This document shows, piece by piece, positions 1 to 23,717 of a stretch of 64,000 nucleotides of DNA. The stretch comes from Cercis canadensis. Lineage: Eukaryota; Streptophyta; Magnoliopsida; Fabales; Fabaceae. The stretch spans positions 898,857-962,856 of the forward strand of contig QAOA01004025.1 of NCBI GenBank assembly GCA_003255065.1, written 5' to 3'. The notes under the pieces were generated by a model. That model saw nothing but the letters and a program-made list of their open reading frames with translations. It made no database searches and was not told the DNA's origin. The position numbers and the translations under genes were made by a program. Each line of letters opens with the position of its first letter. Position 1 is the first letter of the stretch.

Positions 1-11693
<11,693 letters not shown>

Positions 11694-14077
11694 TTTGCTT
11701 GATAAGATATGTGCCTTCACAGTTAGAGTGTAGTCTCATCCTCATTCTGTTGCAATCTTCCCATTTTTGTATAATTCCATTCCTATTTTCCATTTCCGTC
11801 ACTTTCTCTTGCCAATATATTTTTGGGAGGTAAGAGTTTGAAGTTCCTTCTTTTTCATGCGAGACTAGGGTTTGTTTGAGTGGAGCTGCATACACACTTG
11901 TGCCTAGCATGGCCTTCTGTTCTGACTTCTGACTATATTATCATAGTAGTGTTTCTATGGCTTTTGAGCCTTTCAGACTGAAATTCATGCTTGTATATCA
12001 AATACATTGTTATAATAATTCATCATTACTTTCGTTGTAATTTGATATCTGATTTGATTATGGAGAACTATATATAAAAAAGATGAAACAATCCCTTAAG
12101 GCCTTTAAAAATAACAAGATTTCATGTTGTCTTAAGTTTGCTGGTATTAGGTGCTCCATATATGGCCTTTACACACAATTGAATTGTTGAATACATATAA
12201 GTCATAACATTACGAATTTTTCCAATCACACAAAGTATTTAAATATGGTATTTCAAGTTTTGCAACAATATTTTTGTTGCTAAAAACAAGTTCTCTTATT
12301 ACAAAACGTAGCTTTAATACATACTAGGTATAAATTAAATTAATAACATTTACAACTCTTCCCAAGGTTGGATTAAATATTAAGAATTCACGGCTAATGC
12401 AAGCAAAAAACTTAAATGAATAAAAAAGTGCGAAAAATAAAATAAAAGGACTAGGAAATATTATTTACTCTCTGAAGATTTTTTTTTTTTGGTATAACTT
12501 TTAGAAGATTCTTTAATTAAATGGTCAACACGAATTTAGATCCAGTCATATCATATGACTTATGTTGTAGAGATATGAACCATGCATTTAATTTAAAGCT
12601 CATATGAATTATTAACTTTGTAATGTCACATTAGTATTTCTCTATAATATGAGTCATGTGACATGACTGGATTTAGATCCAGTGGACACAGCCAATCAAT
12701 AATTGGCATCTCACATAAATGAAAAAAAGAGAGGAGATGATCAGCATGTTCTAGTTTTACAGTAGCAAGGGAGCAGAAAGTTTTCCTTTTCACCATAGGA
12801 AAGTTTTGTTTATTTAATTATTTTTTCAGTCCTCTAATTTTCATTTTCCTTTGATATCTTATTAGATCAGAATGATTAGTGATAGGAACTCGTATCAACA
12901 TAACCAAAAAAAAAATTATATAAAAAATTAAGAAGACAATAATGGCTTTCAAGATGCATTTGATATATATAAACATAACCAATCATAGGAGTTTGAGAGT
13001 AAAACGAGAAATATTCTTATTAATTTATTGATATGGGTAATGGGCTATGGCTTATACTGAATTAATCATCAAAATAAAATAATTTTCATGGTTAATAAGT
13101 TTTTGCGGAACTATATGATTTTACCATTTCAATGTTTGTTTTAAATCGTAAATAACGTGATATATTTTAATTTAATTGCTCAAATTTTCATTTAATTTTT
13201 TTAAAAAAATTATCACATAATTTACTAGAAATAAGTTTTCTTGTTGCAGATGTATGTTTAGATATATTAGGTAAAGTTTTTTTGTTTTTTGGCTAATGAC
13301 ATATTAGCTATAAATTAAAAGCAATGGACACGTATATATGGCTCTTCACAACCTTATTAAGGTGGCTCTTATAGATTTCTTTCGGGTAAGATTAAAGTAG
13401 GAATAAGACCTGTTGCTCAAAGTATATTATTAATTAATATTCATGGCTAAGCAGGCATCACAAAAATAAGAAAAAGAATGAAAAAAAAAAATAGAAGGAG
13501 TAAGAAATATTATTTACTTCCTTAAGATTGGTTTACTGCACTGAAAAGCAATAATGGCCATCTCGGGTTAAAAAAATAAGCAGACAATAATGGCCTTGTA
13601 CGTGCATTTGAGATAAACATAACCAAGACTGATCAAGTTTTGTAGTTGTAAGGTTGGCTTTGGGTTATAGTAAATCTATTTTGTCTTTCTAAGTCTGGAA
13701 GGAAACATTCACGTTGTCTATTCGTCATGTTCTTTACTTATATTTAATATCAAACCAAACATGGAAAAAGAAAACGAAAAAGTTGGAAGGTGCAGATACT
13801 TGACCATATATATATAAATATTATGAGTATGTAAGCAGACCAGGAATGAGTAACTAACAAGTGCTTGGTTTAATTGGTAGAAAGTTGAACCCTGAGTATA
13901 TGTATTTTTGGTTGTGATCAAGGGTTTATGATTCAGTGAGAACATTGTTGAGAGATGAAAAATCATAATTGTAGTTGTTATAACTTTTGAACGAGATTAG
14001 TTTCACGTTTAATTTGGTAAAGTGAATATACTTGTAGTTTTAATATAAAAAGTTAAAAAAAAAAAAAAAGACCAAGG
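11694..14077. other. 3' flank of NSF copy 1 with local repeats, no gene seen
   Basis: 11694-13028 is homologous to 42213-43432 downstream of NSF copy 2, so it belongs to the duplicated segment. About 130 bp near 12046-12175 have no counterpart there. A diverged third version of about 12290-12990 lies at 13260-13630 (shared phrases around CATACTAGGTATAAATTA and CAATAATGGC), so part of this flank was copied locally. Open frames are short and AT-rich. Confidence 0.6.
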
Positions 14078-14496
14078 ATGAGTAACAAGATCAGTTTAAG
14101 GCCAGAGCAAGAGGGCAAAGCAAAGGGAGGAAAGTGCACCATACAAATTGTTGCAGTTTCGATGTTGTTCACTTTGCTAACTGTGTCCACGGCTGAGGAG
14201 CCTGCAGTTCTTTTTGCTCCGTTTGTTCTCTCACAGACACAAACAAGGATGGAAAATATTGCACAGGTTTCTGTAATGGATATACTAGAAAAGTACCATT
14301 TCTTCGTCGCTTCTCACGTGGTCCATCTGCTTATGCTTCTTGTTTCAAATAGTGCAAGGAACTAGAAATACACAAGCAGTGCAGAGCACATTGCATCAGA
14401 AAGGAAGCATTAACTGATCCGGAACATTCACAAAGGGAAGCGTCACATAGATGTGTTTATGGATGTGAAGAGGCTATGATGATCAAGAAGTTATGA
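14078..14496 (+). pseudogene. Secreted cysteine-rich peptide with two CX3C hairpins, copy A (interrupted)
   Basis: The frame from 14078 begins MSNKISLRPEQEGKAKGGK and has a hydrophobic segment (IVAVSMLFTLLTVSTA) like a signal peptide. After it the reading shifts by one base, and the next frame shows ACSSFCSVC, then a hairpin C-x3-C-x22-C-x3-C, an 8-residue linker, and a second hairpin C-x3-C-x19-C-x3-C with an internal DPE, ending at TGA 14494-14496. A TAG falls inside the last x3 of hairpin one. The same layout recurs at 20255-20672 (minus), which is the main reason to believe it. Paired CX3C motifs are known from alpha-hairpinin and thionin-like plant defence peptides. I infer membership of that broad class, not a named family. 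Frameshift plus stop suggest a pseudogene, unless small introns hide them. Confidence 0.55.
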
Positions 14497-15020
14497 CATT
14501 GTTTTTTCAGACTTAAAAAAAGCTCAAATCTCTGTTTGAAAGGTTGCGATCAAATATTAAGCGATACAACAGAATTTAAAAATATTGGAGGTCATTTGTT
14601 GTGTCACTGTTTTACTCTTAGGTTTCGTATTTATCCTTACATCTGCTATATGGTTCTAGTTGCGTAATATGTTTCTATCTATCGCCACCCAAGTGGCCAA
14701 GCTAGAAAATATTTTACATGGTTTTTTTTTTTTTTCCATTAAGATTCTATCATGATTAATTTCTTATTCTGTACAAGAAGATGTCTTTCATAATTTGTGT
14801 TTTTAAGGTGATATATATAAAAATTATGTGACTAGTTAATCATATTAATAGAATCACTTTTATATTTCAGGCGGGATTTGTGTACTTTTTCAGAAAACCT
14901 AAGCATGAAATGATGAAAGAAAAGAGAAATGCCATTGAGGGAATCAAAATCTTGTTTTTAATTATTTTTTAGTATCTACTGAAGAAAATGCTTTTGCAAA
15001 GTTTCGTATTGAGAGACCAA
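14497..15020. other. AT-rich spacer, nothing recognised
   Basis: Sequence downstream of peptide copy A. A T-run lies at about 14722-14735. No coding or repeat structure could be supported. Confidence 0.5.
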
Positions 15021-15029
15021 TACTTATTA

Positions 15030-15296
15030 GAGTAAAACCCATTTTTTATCCTTGAAAGATGATATTGGTGACAATTTAGTCATTTAACCATTTTTAGTGA
15101 CAATTTAGTTCTTGAATGTTAATTCCGTACGCTAGTTTAATCCTCTGTTGGCTTCTGTCGCTGAGCTCTAGGTAGGCTGATGAACTATACTGGCGTACGG
15201 AATTAACATTTAAGGACTAAATTGTCACTAAAAATGATTGAAGGACTAAATTGTCATAAATGTTATCTTTCAAAGACAAAAAAAAAAGTTTTACTC
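15030..15296. mobile_element. Fold-back Mutator-type MITE with ~100-bp arms
   Basis: The 267-bp element starts GAGTAAAACCC and ends GTTTTACTC, flanked by a perfect 9-bp repeat TACTTATTA (15021-15029 and 15297-15305). The arms pair over about 100 bp (for example ATTCCGTACGC against GCGTACGGAATTAACAT), leaving a loop of some 60 bases. The left end also resembles 21458 onward, the left end of a larger MULE, so this is probably a short derivative of that family. Confidence 0.9.
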
Positions 15297-15305
15297 TACT
15301 TATTA

Positions 15306-16213
15306 TGAAACATAGAGAAATATAAATAATTAAGGGTTTGTTTGGTTCAACAAAAAATCTCTTCAAAAGAAATTTTTTCTTTTTTCATCGAAATAAACGG
15401 ACCTCAATGTCAAAATCTAAGCTGCTGCTAAATGTCGTTAAAAAATTGTCTTCGAAAATATCCTTTTGCAATGGTAAGATTTTTGTTTTTGATAATAATC
15501 TTTAGCGCTGGAATACTAGCAAGGACCTGACAATGACAACCTTTTTCTCATTAGCAATCATTTTTTTTGTAAACTTTAAGTTTAAGAACGAATGAAGTTA
15601 CACTAGAGCCAAAAATTAATGTTAATACCCAAAATATTCACTACCAATTGCTATAGTAAAAAGACTATAATACCCCTGTAAAGGTAAACAATCCCCTACA
15701 TAATATCTTCAGGGCACACACACACGAGGAAGTTTTCTCACGCCCTTTTCTTCCTCTCACCCTCTTTGCCCATCTCTCTAACTTGAGCGTCGAAGGTGGT
15801 GCCGGAGCTCCGGCTCCGGCCCCCTGACCGTCCCTATCTCTTTTGCAGGTTGCCTACCTCACCGGAACTCAGGCAACGACAATTAATAAGGTTTATATGG
15901 AATGCTTTATTAATAAATTCTCATGATCTTAAAGGCAAGGGAATCAGAAATTCGTATGAATGAACCAAGCGCTCATTAACTCTCATTAGCAGTCATATTG
16001 TACTGACATTTCAACTTTTGCGACGTAATCTTTTCTGCTGTACAAGACATGCTTTATTATGGTGGAAAATATGTTTCTGTATATAATATGTAGAAATCAC
16101 CATTGGATATTTATGGCTTTTCAAGCTTATCCAGTAAGATATAAAATTGACTAGAAGTGTATATACTATTAGCCATATTGCTAAAACTCATTATTGACTA
16201 TTATGATCAAGTC
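15306..16213. other. Spacer, no gene recognised
   Basis: A CT-rich patch at about 15735-15790 precedes a GC-richer stretch near 15795-15880 that stands out from its surroundings, but no open frame of useful length or splice pattern supports a gene. The rest is AT-rich. Confidence 0.45.
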
Positions 16214-16297
16214 TCAAGAAAATAAGCAAATAAGGAAATAAAAAAAACAAAAAATCACAATTTGCATTTTAGACTTGCCTCCCATGACTTGACTCAT
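16214..16297 (-). pseudogene. Fragment of the cysteine-rich peptide gene, copy C (start region only)
   Basis: The minus strand from 16297 reads MSQVMGGKSKMQI before running into T-rich sequence and a stop at 16214. Copy B begins MSQAMGGKAKMKI. Homology continues upstream into the leader (to about 16380): both have GTGATT, then ATATT, then CTCAGA or ATCAGA just before the start, with a TATA-like TATAAATA further out. Only leader and first codons survive. Confidence 0.6.
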
Positions 16298-16379
16298 TTA
16301 CTCTGATACTAATATTTCTATTAATCACAAATTTGAATTCGAAATTTTAAGATACAGTGCGCATATTTATACAACTATA

Positions 16380-17080
16380 ATATATGTTGATACCCCAAAT
16401 TTGTGCTTGGATTTTTATTTTTGAGAATTATGGACTTTGGAACCAATCCTTTTTGTTCAATTCAAATATCACAATACTACAACAATATACAAATGCTGAA
16501 ATACTAATAATAATAATAATAAATCAAAAATTATAAAAATACAATAAAAATTATAAAATGATAAAATAAACAAAAAAAAAAAGGGCAAGAAGCAATGTCT
16601 GCAACAAACTTTCCACAATGCAGGCTGGCGCCACTCTGCACGTGCAACTTGCCCAACTTGCTAAAGGAGCCAGAGCTTCGCCAATAGAAGGACGCAAAAC
16701 AGCAAGTTTCATGCATGATCATATACAGACAATGAGCCAAATAGAGAGAAAACCCGCACAGTAAGATACAGAGAGGACGGAAATCTCAAATAGCAAAGAG
16801 GAAAATTCTACATAAATAGTTCATCAATTTAGACAAACCAAGCCAAAATTTTTTTATAAAACAGAGGTACCAGAGACAGAGAAAGAAAGAGAGAGAGCAA
16901 AAAAAAAAAAAAAANGAAAAAAAAAAAAAAAAAAAATCAAGTCATTCCCAATTCATCCCCAATATTTAAATAGATAAAACCTAAAAAAAAAAATTGAAGC
17001 ATGGAATCACAGAGGGAGCATAATAGAAGCAGATTTGAAAACAAAGAAATCAAATTGGAGGGAGAATTCGAGTAAGAGGT
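16380..17080. other. AT-rich spacer with an A-run and an N
   Basis: Includes an (AAT)n patch near 16505 and a long A-run with an N at 16915 (about 16900-16937). A minus-strand open frame at 16531-16740 has no recognisable features. Confidence 0.45.
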
Positions 17081-17082
17081 GA

Positions 17083-18158
17083 GCTAGGTTCATGGGCTAA
17101 GCCTGGTGGGCCAGCCGATTGGGGCCCGATAAAATGGTGGGCTGGGTTCCTAAAATGTTGGCCCGGCTCGATCGGGTTCAGGCTGAGTTGGCCCAATTTG
17201 CTCTTTTTTTTTTTCTTCAACTTTCAATTGCCCTGATTCTTCAAAGCAATCCCTAAGTTCCTAACTCAAAATTTTATTTCTCACACTCTGGTTCTCCCCC
17301 TCTCCGCCTCTCCTAACTCAAAATCTTTTACTACTTAGTCTTTCTAAGATTGATTTAATGAAGTTCATAGAGGAAACATACTTACATTATAATAAGGTAA
17401 GAGAGTCCAAATTCATGTCCTAAATATACCATCTTTTATTGTTTTTACAAGTAGGGTATTAGAAAAATTGAAGTTGAAGGCTTAATATGAAAAATCAAGT
17501 GGATGGAAGGCTCTGGGGGCTGGTGCTCAGTGTTGGAGGTTCAGCGACAACACCCTTCGAGGCCAAAGTGCTAGCGCCCAGAGCTGGTTTCACAACACTA
17601 AGTGCTGAAGTCCAGAGGTAACAAATTTCACCCAGAAATCATCGTGTATATAGAAAATAAACCATACTCACTTTATGAAAAGCTAAGAAACCCCAAATAA
17701 CATTGAAGAAACAGTACCCATCTAACAAAGTATGGAACAAGCTATTTATGATGTCATTTGCACAAATGCCCATATCGAAATACAAGAGTTTTGGGACATT
17801 AGTTATTTATTAGATTTGTTTTAGTTAAGAGACTCAAGACTCAAGTGACTTGATTGTTGAATTTGTTGTGCTAAATACTTTTTAATTAGTATGTGGTTAA
17901 TGATACATTAGCAGTTTATTATTATAAGTTTATTTGAGTTTGTATTTTGATTAAGTATGTTAATATTTGATGTTTCATTATCAATATATTCTCATATTCT
18001 CTTAAAAATAAGCATGGCAAAAAAATATTAAAAAATAAATTTTAGTCCGTTTTGGCTTGAAGTGGGCTGGGCTAGGTTGGGTTGTGATTTTGCTAGCCCG
18101 TGGCCCAGCCATAATGGGCTAGGCTGGGCTGGGCTGGCCCATTAGCCATCTATAATGC
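17083..18158. mobile_element. Possible non-autonomous hAT-like element with GGGCC-rich ends
   Basis: Left end (about 17083-17200) and right end (about 18055-18158) are both rich in GGGCTGGGC/GGCCCA words in inverted orientation. The right end read on the minus strand begins near TAGATGGCTAATGGGCC, a form often seen at hAT ends in plants. I could not find a clean 8-bp target duplication, so borders are approximate. Confidence 0.3.
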
Positions 18159-18159
18159 A

Positions 18160-19040
18160 AATCCCCAATTTTTAGAGAGAGAAAATTAAGATTTAGAGAG
18201 AGAGAATCGGAGAAACTCTTGAGAGAAAATGAAATAAAGAAGGATATTCTTACCTTGGCACACCAATTAGTCAAGCTATGACCAATTTCTTGAACTCCCA
18301 GACCAGAGGGAGAAGCTCTCTCTCCCCTACATTTTTCCCCCTTCCTCTCCGTCCCTCCCTTCTTTCTCTTTTCTTTCTACGTATCATATAGCTTGTGGTT
18401 GCTGAATCTCTTTATAATTCTATTTGCAATTTCCATTTTTTAAGTGTGTATATGTTTGTTTAGGGCCCTTTCTATTTGTTTGGGCTTTATGCTATTTTGT
18501 CTTGGTTTTTGTTACTTATTTTGGGTTGTTGTTGCAAATTTTGTTTGGGCTTTAGGAAGGGACTGATATGTTTTGTTTTTGTTTGTTGGGTCATACCCAA
18601 TGTTTTAAGTGTGTGTATTAGAATCTTCTTTCCTTTCGAATTGGGCCTTTTATTTCAGATACTATTTTTGATATTGTTTTAGTAATTAGTTGAAATATGA
18701 TTTAGGCCCAAATATGTTTATTTATTTATTTTGGGTCATTCTTAGTCATTTTAATATTTTTTATTTGCTTATTGGGCTGGTCCGAATTAGGCCAGCCCAT
18801 TTTGTGTGTTTTATTTTCTTTTTGTTTGGTTTGGGCCCTTATTTATTTTATTTTGGGCTAGACTCTCTTTTGTTGGATTTTTTTTCTTTATTTAGAAGTC
18901 ATAATTACTCTATGTATAGAGTTTGGGCATCCTAATTTATTTATTCATTTTTATAATTTTTATTTATTTGTTCATTGCTTATTCTTATCATCATTATTAT
19001 TTTGCATACTTTATGCCATTTTGTATTGTACTTGACATTT
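18160..19040. other. T-rich stretch with repeated TTTGGGC words, probable repeat relic
   Basis: 18430-18960 is strongly T-rich with scattered GGGCC/TTGGGC. Open frames at 18476-18682 and 18690-18935 follow from this composition (Phe/Leu-rich) and lack domains. Confidence 0.35.
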
Positions 19041-19895
19041 TTTGTAAATAAAATCAAAGTCTAAAGATGGATTAAATCAAATATTCAAAGAGAGGAATAT
19101 TAGCAACCAAAAAGGAAAGTTTTCAAAGGAGGGAATATCTCAAGCAATCAAGGAGATTCTTTCCATATTAGAATTAATGACAATCAAGCAACAATCAGAG
19201 GAGGAAATCAATCAACAAACAATCATCTTTAACCTTCCTCTCTATAAATTAATTCAAATACCCGAGGTCTGTAAAAGCAATAAGAGAATCTATCGAGCAA
19301 GAATCATAGTCTGTTGCATAAACCAGTTTCATTCTCTTCTAAGCAGCTATGCAATTCTGTGTGATTTATTCTTTGTGACAGTTGTTTTGATTTAATGGCT
19401 ACAAAAACATTCTATTGGGAATATTGTAATAGATTTTCATTGGGAAAATCTGGGGAGTGTCATTTTCTTTCTTTGTCAGAGGAAGTGAGAGTTGTTAGTG
19501 AGCTCTTAGGAAACTAGTAGAGAGAGTTTCTGATAAATGTGTGAAAATTAGTGTTGTAAGAAGCTTGGAGAAGCTTGGACAAATAACCTCAAGTTACTAG
19601 TGGAACCCTAGCCTTGAAAGAGTGGACATAGGCCCTGGTTTTGGTTGAACCATTATAAAATCTCGACTCATCTTCTCTTGATATTTTGTTTACTTGTTTA
19701 AGTTGTTAGTGCTGAATAACATATTTGAAATATTGGAATCTGTCTAAAGTGGTTGCATGTTTTCATTCTGGTCATTTAAAGAACAAGTTGCAAAACAAGT
19801 TCTTTATCTGAGCTAGTTATTCCAAAATCTGTTTTAATTGGTGTTCTTGCTAGAAATATTTTTAAACTCCTATTCACCCCCTCTAGGAGTGTACT
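19040..19895 (+). mobile_element. LTR-retrotransposon fragment (LTR-like)
   Basis: Contains a TATA-like CTCTATAAATTA (about 19241), a T-rich middle, and close to its end CCTATTCACCCCCTCTAGGAG (19870-19890), a phrase that typically stands at the end of copia LTRs before the primer site. No primer site or coding part follows, so it looks like an isolated, decayed LTR end. Borders are approximate. Confidence 0.4.
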
Positions 19896-20254
19896 TACGA
19901 GTTTCTCAAAAAACATTAATTTACTGCATCATTTGACTTTCAAAATCTAAAAAGGGATTTATTGGGATGATTAACTCATTTTAGAAGATTTACAAATTAT
20001 ACTTTATGTTTCTAATACAAAATTGTAGATTTTAGGCTGCTTGGATAACTACATTGTTTTCAATCGTTTATATGCAAACGTAAGAAATCTTGTATTATAT
20101 TATATATATATTGTAATAAACATAGGCACACTTACAAAAAGCAAAATTTGAAAATAAAGACTAATAAAAAAAGGTTATATATATGACTCATATAATCATT
20201 TATTCATATTCTCTGTCTGGTTGATCACCATCTCTAAAAGCACAAACACCCATA

Positions 20255-20672
20255 CTATTCATTGATACGTCCCCAATCACAGATACAACAGATAATACGT
20301 GAATATCTAAAGTGCAACTCATCATGACACTTAGTCATACATATACCATACTTCTTCTCCCTTTCAGGGTCCCTTTCAAGATGCTTGCGGCATATTTTTC
20401 TGCACAGGTGGACTACTTCCTCTTACTTGCAAACTTTCAGACAACCACCATGATAGAGTTTAAGAGCAAAGGCAGGAATATGATTACGTTCCGATGACAT
20501 GGTACAATGGTCTTCGCATCTTTCAGCAATTTCTTTCTGCCTAGCTGCAAGCCGGAGTCAGCGGGGAATAGATATTAGCTTGTACTTGAAATGCCAATGC
20601 AAACACAACCAACAATGCGATTGTGGCTGCAGCAATTTTCATCTTAGCCTTTCCTCCCATGGCTTGGCTCAT
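20255..20672 (-). pseudogene. Secreted cysteine-rich peptide with two CX3C hairpins, copy B (interrupted)
   Basis: On the minus strand from 20672 the frame gives MSQAMGGKAKMKI, then a clear signal peptide (AAATIALLVVFALAFQVQA), then a mature start ending PACS and a TAG. One base later in frame, reading resumes: CEDHC, 20 residues, CLKVC, an 8-residue linker containing a TAA, then CRKIC, 16 residues with DPE, CMTKC, ending at TAG 20255-20257. Eight cysteines in two C-x3-C/C-x3-C pairs with an 8-residue linker match copy A. A TATA box stands upstream. Paired CX3C motifs suggest a helical-hairpin (alpha-hairpinin or thionin-like) secreted peptide. This is inference from the cysteine pattern. The frameshift and stop make it a pseudogene unless short introns remove them. 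Confidence 0.6.
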
Positions 20673-20741
20673 ATTTTTCTGAGACAAATATTGTTACCAA
20701 TCACACGTTTGATTGTAAAACCTAAGTGTGCAGGGTATCTC

Positions 20742-20752
20742 TATTTATATAA
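20742..20752 (-). promoter_or_regulatory. TATA box of peptide copy B
   Basis: The minus strand reads TATATAAATAG about 70 bp upstream of the start codon at 20672, a strong plant TATA box at a usual distance. Confidence 0.55.
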
Positions 20753-20759
20753 AAAAATA

Positions 20760-21184
20760 TCGAATAAAAAATGGACATTCATGACTCTTTCAATCCCCAA
20801 GCATAAAAAACTCAAGCTGGCCCTTACTGATAAATATGTTTCCCTTAAGCTGTTATGAAGTATTTTGATTCGACCAAGATCAGCATAGAATACTCAAACA
20901 AGAAACGAACTTTTCAGTGGCTCAAGTAGGCAACCATGATTCTTATTTAGACCGCATGCACTTGCTTTTGGACTAAATATGAGTCACAATTGTCCCTTAA
21001 CTAAAATAAGCATTTGTTAGTAATATAGCTGTCCAACCATTGTGATGAACTCGGGGAAAAGAGGGGAAACATACATATACCTAGACAAAGTTTACAGTTC
21101 GAAATGAAAATTTGTTTGATCAAGATAATGTAACGATGGCGTATAGGTGCATTTCAACTTAAAAAAAAAAATAAGAGAATGTAA

Positions 21185-21237
<53 letters not shown>

Positions 21238-21457
21238 CTTCAAATTTGTGTCTGTAATAACCTTAGTATAAGCTAGAGAACAAGGTAAAGACAAATGTGG
21301 TAGGTGCATTTCAAATTCAAGAACTGAGAAGATCTAACTCTTTTTCGCTTGCTAGATGCTACACAGCACCGATTAAACCATATACAGGAAAATCTCCCTT
21401 ATTTTGGTTCTTTGTCTTTTTCTAGACAGTTGCTCTGATCAAAATATATAATTACTA
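20760..21457. other. Spacer with (CT)n(AT)n microsatellite
   Basis: 21187-21234 is a CT run followed directly by an AT run. No gene could be supported in the rest. Confidence 0.6.
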
Positions 21458-21715
21458 GAGTAAAACCCCTTTTTGGTCTTTGAAAAATTCAGTAATTGAC
21501 AAGTTAGTCCTTCAAAAAAATTTGCTGACAATTTCATCCTTGAATTTAGCTTCCGTCCACCAAAGTAATCCTCCGCTAGGGTCCGTTTGTGTGACTTAAT
21601 AAAAAATGCCACGTGACACGTTAAGTGATGATGTGTCTATTAGTTGATGAAGTGGCAAGCTGACAGGGCAGATGGGCTAGCTGCTTGTGTGACATAAGTA
21701 AAACTACGTCGTTTT
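21458..21715 (+). mobile_element. Left terminal repeat of a Mutator-like element
   Basis: Starts GAGTAAAACCCCTTTTTGG, the same terminus as the fold-back MITE at 15030, continues with GTTAGTCCTTC and CATCCTTGAATTT blocks, and closes with ACTACGTCGTTTTAC. Downstream lie a GRF zinc-finger gene (plus) and a mudrA-like 3' end (minus), the cargo expected of a MULE. No matching right end was found before 26 kb, so the element is truncated or rearranged. Confidence 0.5.
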
Positions 21716-22105
21716 ACTAAGATTCTGCACCAAAATCCTTTGTTCCATACGGCGTCATATGCTCAAGACTCCATGAACCAAAACACCAAACCGACGTCAT
21801 GAAGGGGGATTCGATTCTACAATTCTGAAGGAGGAACCCTAAGCCCCATTGATGTGCGAAATCAGCATACCCATAGAAAATCGATTTCCCTTTCTCACTG
21901 CAGCATTGATTTTGATTTCTCACTATCTCTATTAGGATTTCCCTTTCCCTTTCCCAGATTGGAACCCTAACCCAAACCAAATTGAAGTCTCTTTGCTCAC
22001 AGTGGAAGAACAACCCGTCAAAATCATTCATTATGCGGATCCTTCATCCTATATAGTCTAACATGTGAGTTTGTATGAAATTAAATTTTTCAATGTGAAA
22101 TGTGT

Positions 22106-22154
<49 letters not shown>

Positions 22155-23154
22155 CTGAATGCAATGTAGCATTCAGTTTTCAATCTTCATTTGCAGTGGG
22201 TTTTATTAGGTTTGACTTAAAAAAGTTAAAATATCAATGATTCCATACCCTTCTCTTCCGTTTCTAACTCTGAATGCCTGAATTTTTACCTTTAGACGAT
22301 ATTCTGACTTTTAGTTTTTTACTGCTGTATTTGGCAAAAATAACCCCCAAGTCAGAGCTAAGAAAGAATTAACCATTTAAGTGAACAAAATCTCAAAATT
22401 TGGCAATAATGTCAAAAGAAGATCAGAGCTATTTTATCTACTCTTGGAACGGACCAAACAAATACTTTGAGTAATATGTAACTCAAAGTGGTGGTTTTTC
22501 ATCTGCAAGCTTATATTGTGCAGTGAAGCAATTGATCGTTTTGGTTGACGTTAGTGCATGTTTTGTTAAGAAAATTGAGGTTGTTGTGTTGAATGATAAA
22601 TTTATCTGTTTCTTTTTTATATAAAAGAAATTCTAAAAATAGAAAGAACAGACACAAAAACCTCTATTGTTTTGTCAAATTATATTTTGCTTTGTGAGTG
22701 GAAGAAAGTTGAAAGTAAAGGAGGAGTGAAGAGGGGGCTTTATTCAATGGCTAACTTTGTTTTTTTTTAGGAGGAGGGGAGTGGGAGGACAGAACCTTTG
22801 CTTTGCGGTAGTCGTAGGAGGGTGAAACAAGTTTAGTTCATTCTTAGTATGTGAATGATGTAACTTGAGAAGACCAATTATATGTATTTGATGTTAAAGA
22901 TAACATAATATCGCATGTTAGAGATTATACTACACTCTATAGTTGGAACTGCTGAATTATCTAGCAGTTGGTTAATAAAATTCTTCTGTTACGCTACATA
23001 TTTAAATTTTCCCAGAAGATTATCACTAACAGTAAGTAGTTGATGTAAAACAGAGGCCACAATGAATTTATTTCATCCTCCAGGGCCTCCAGAAATATAA
23101 AACCTTGCATTTCCATGTGTTGCTATTCCTTGTCTTTTCTGTTCCTTAAAGAAG
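21716..23154. other. Interior of the MULE region, no gene recognised
   Basis: A minus-strand open frame at 21717-22031 has no identifiable domain. (AT)n followed by a T-run is at 22109-22154. The stretch just before 23155 may hold the leader of the GRF gene. Confidence 0.4.
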
Positions 23155-23717
23155 ATGCAGGTAATTAACAATGTTCAATTGGTGGTTCTTCATAGGGGTG
23201 GTGAAGCATTCACGCCGGCAATCCATGGACAGCATGTCCAGGAAGGTAGCTCAAGTGGGTCTAGCTTCATAAGCGGTGCATATGCCATATCCCACCATAA
23301 TACCCCTTATGTTTGTGGTTGTAACAAGAGGGTGATAATGCTGATCTCAAAGACAAAGGAGAACCCAAATCGCTCATTTTGGCGTTGTCCACGTTCCAAG
23401 GTTAAGAAAAAATATCCTTTCAAATACATATTTACTTAATTTAATGGGAATGTAATTTCAAAGTCTGAATTTCAATTTTTTAACAAGTTTAACATCTTTA
23501 TATGCATAATGAAGACTTATGTTGTGGATTCTTTCAATGGGTCGAAAACTTTGAAGGATTGGTTCCAGGAAATCACAAGTCTTTTATAACAAATGAGCAA
23601 ATGGTGATGAAGATGCAAAAGAAGAGAATTAAGAGTCTTGAAGGTGAAGTTAGGAAACTAAAGATTGCTTGTGGTTTGTTAATTGTATTGTTGTTCATTG
23701 TATTTTTAGTAAATTAA
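23155..23717 (+). CDS. GRF-type zinc-finger protein with C-terminal coiled coil and membrane segment
   Basis: First block 23155-23400 starts MQVINNVQLVV and ends in the GRF signature: CGC, then NPNRSFWRCPRSK. Second block from about 23514 to TAA 23715-23717 supplies the rest, CCGFFQWVE, then a Lys/Glu-rich helical stretch (KMQKKRIKSLEGEVRKLK) and a hydrophobic tail (ACGLLIVLLFIVFLV) that looks membrane-spanning. GRF fingers bind zinc and are linked to nucleic-acid proteins. This small plant form is often found beside mudrA-like transposases, as here. A GT donor follows SK at 23401 and an AG stands at 23513-23514, but the phases do not match across that junction, so a different splice or a frameshift is needed. 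Confidence 0.6.

Noticed and set aside
18476..18935. Two long Phe/Leu-rich frames resembling membrane proteins
   Set aside because: They follow from T-rich repeat sequence; no domain, no start context, no homologous frame elsewhere in the window.
21717..22031. 104-residue minus-strand frame inside the MULE region
   Set aside because: No recognisable domain, and it lies next to the terminal repeat; kept only as a note in the spacer entry.
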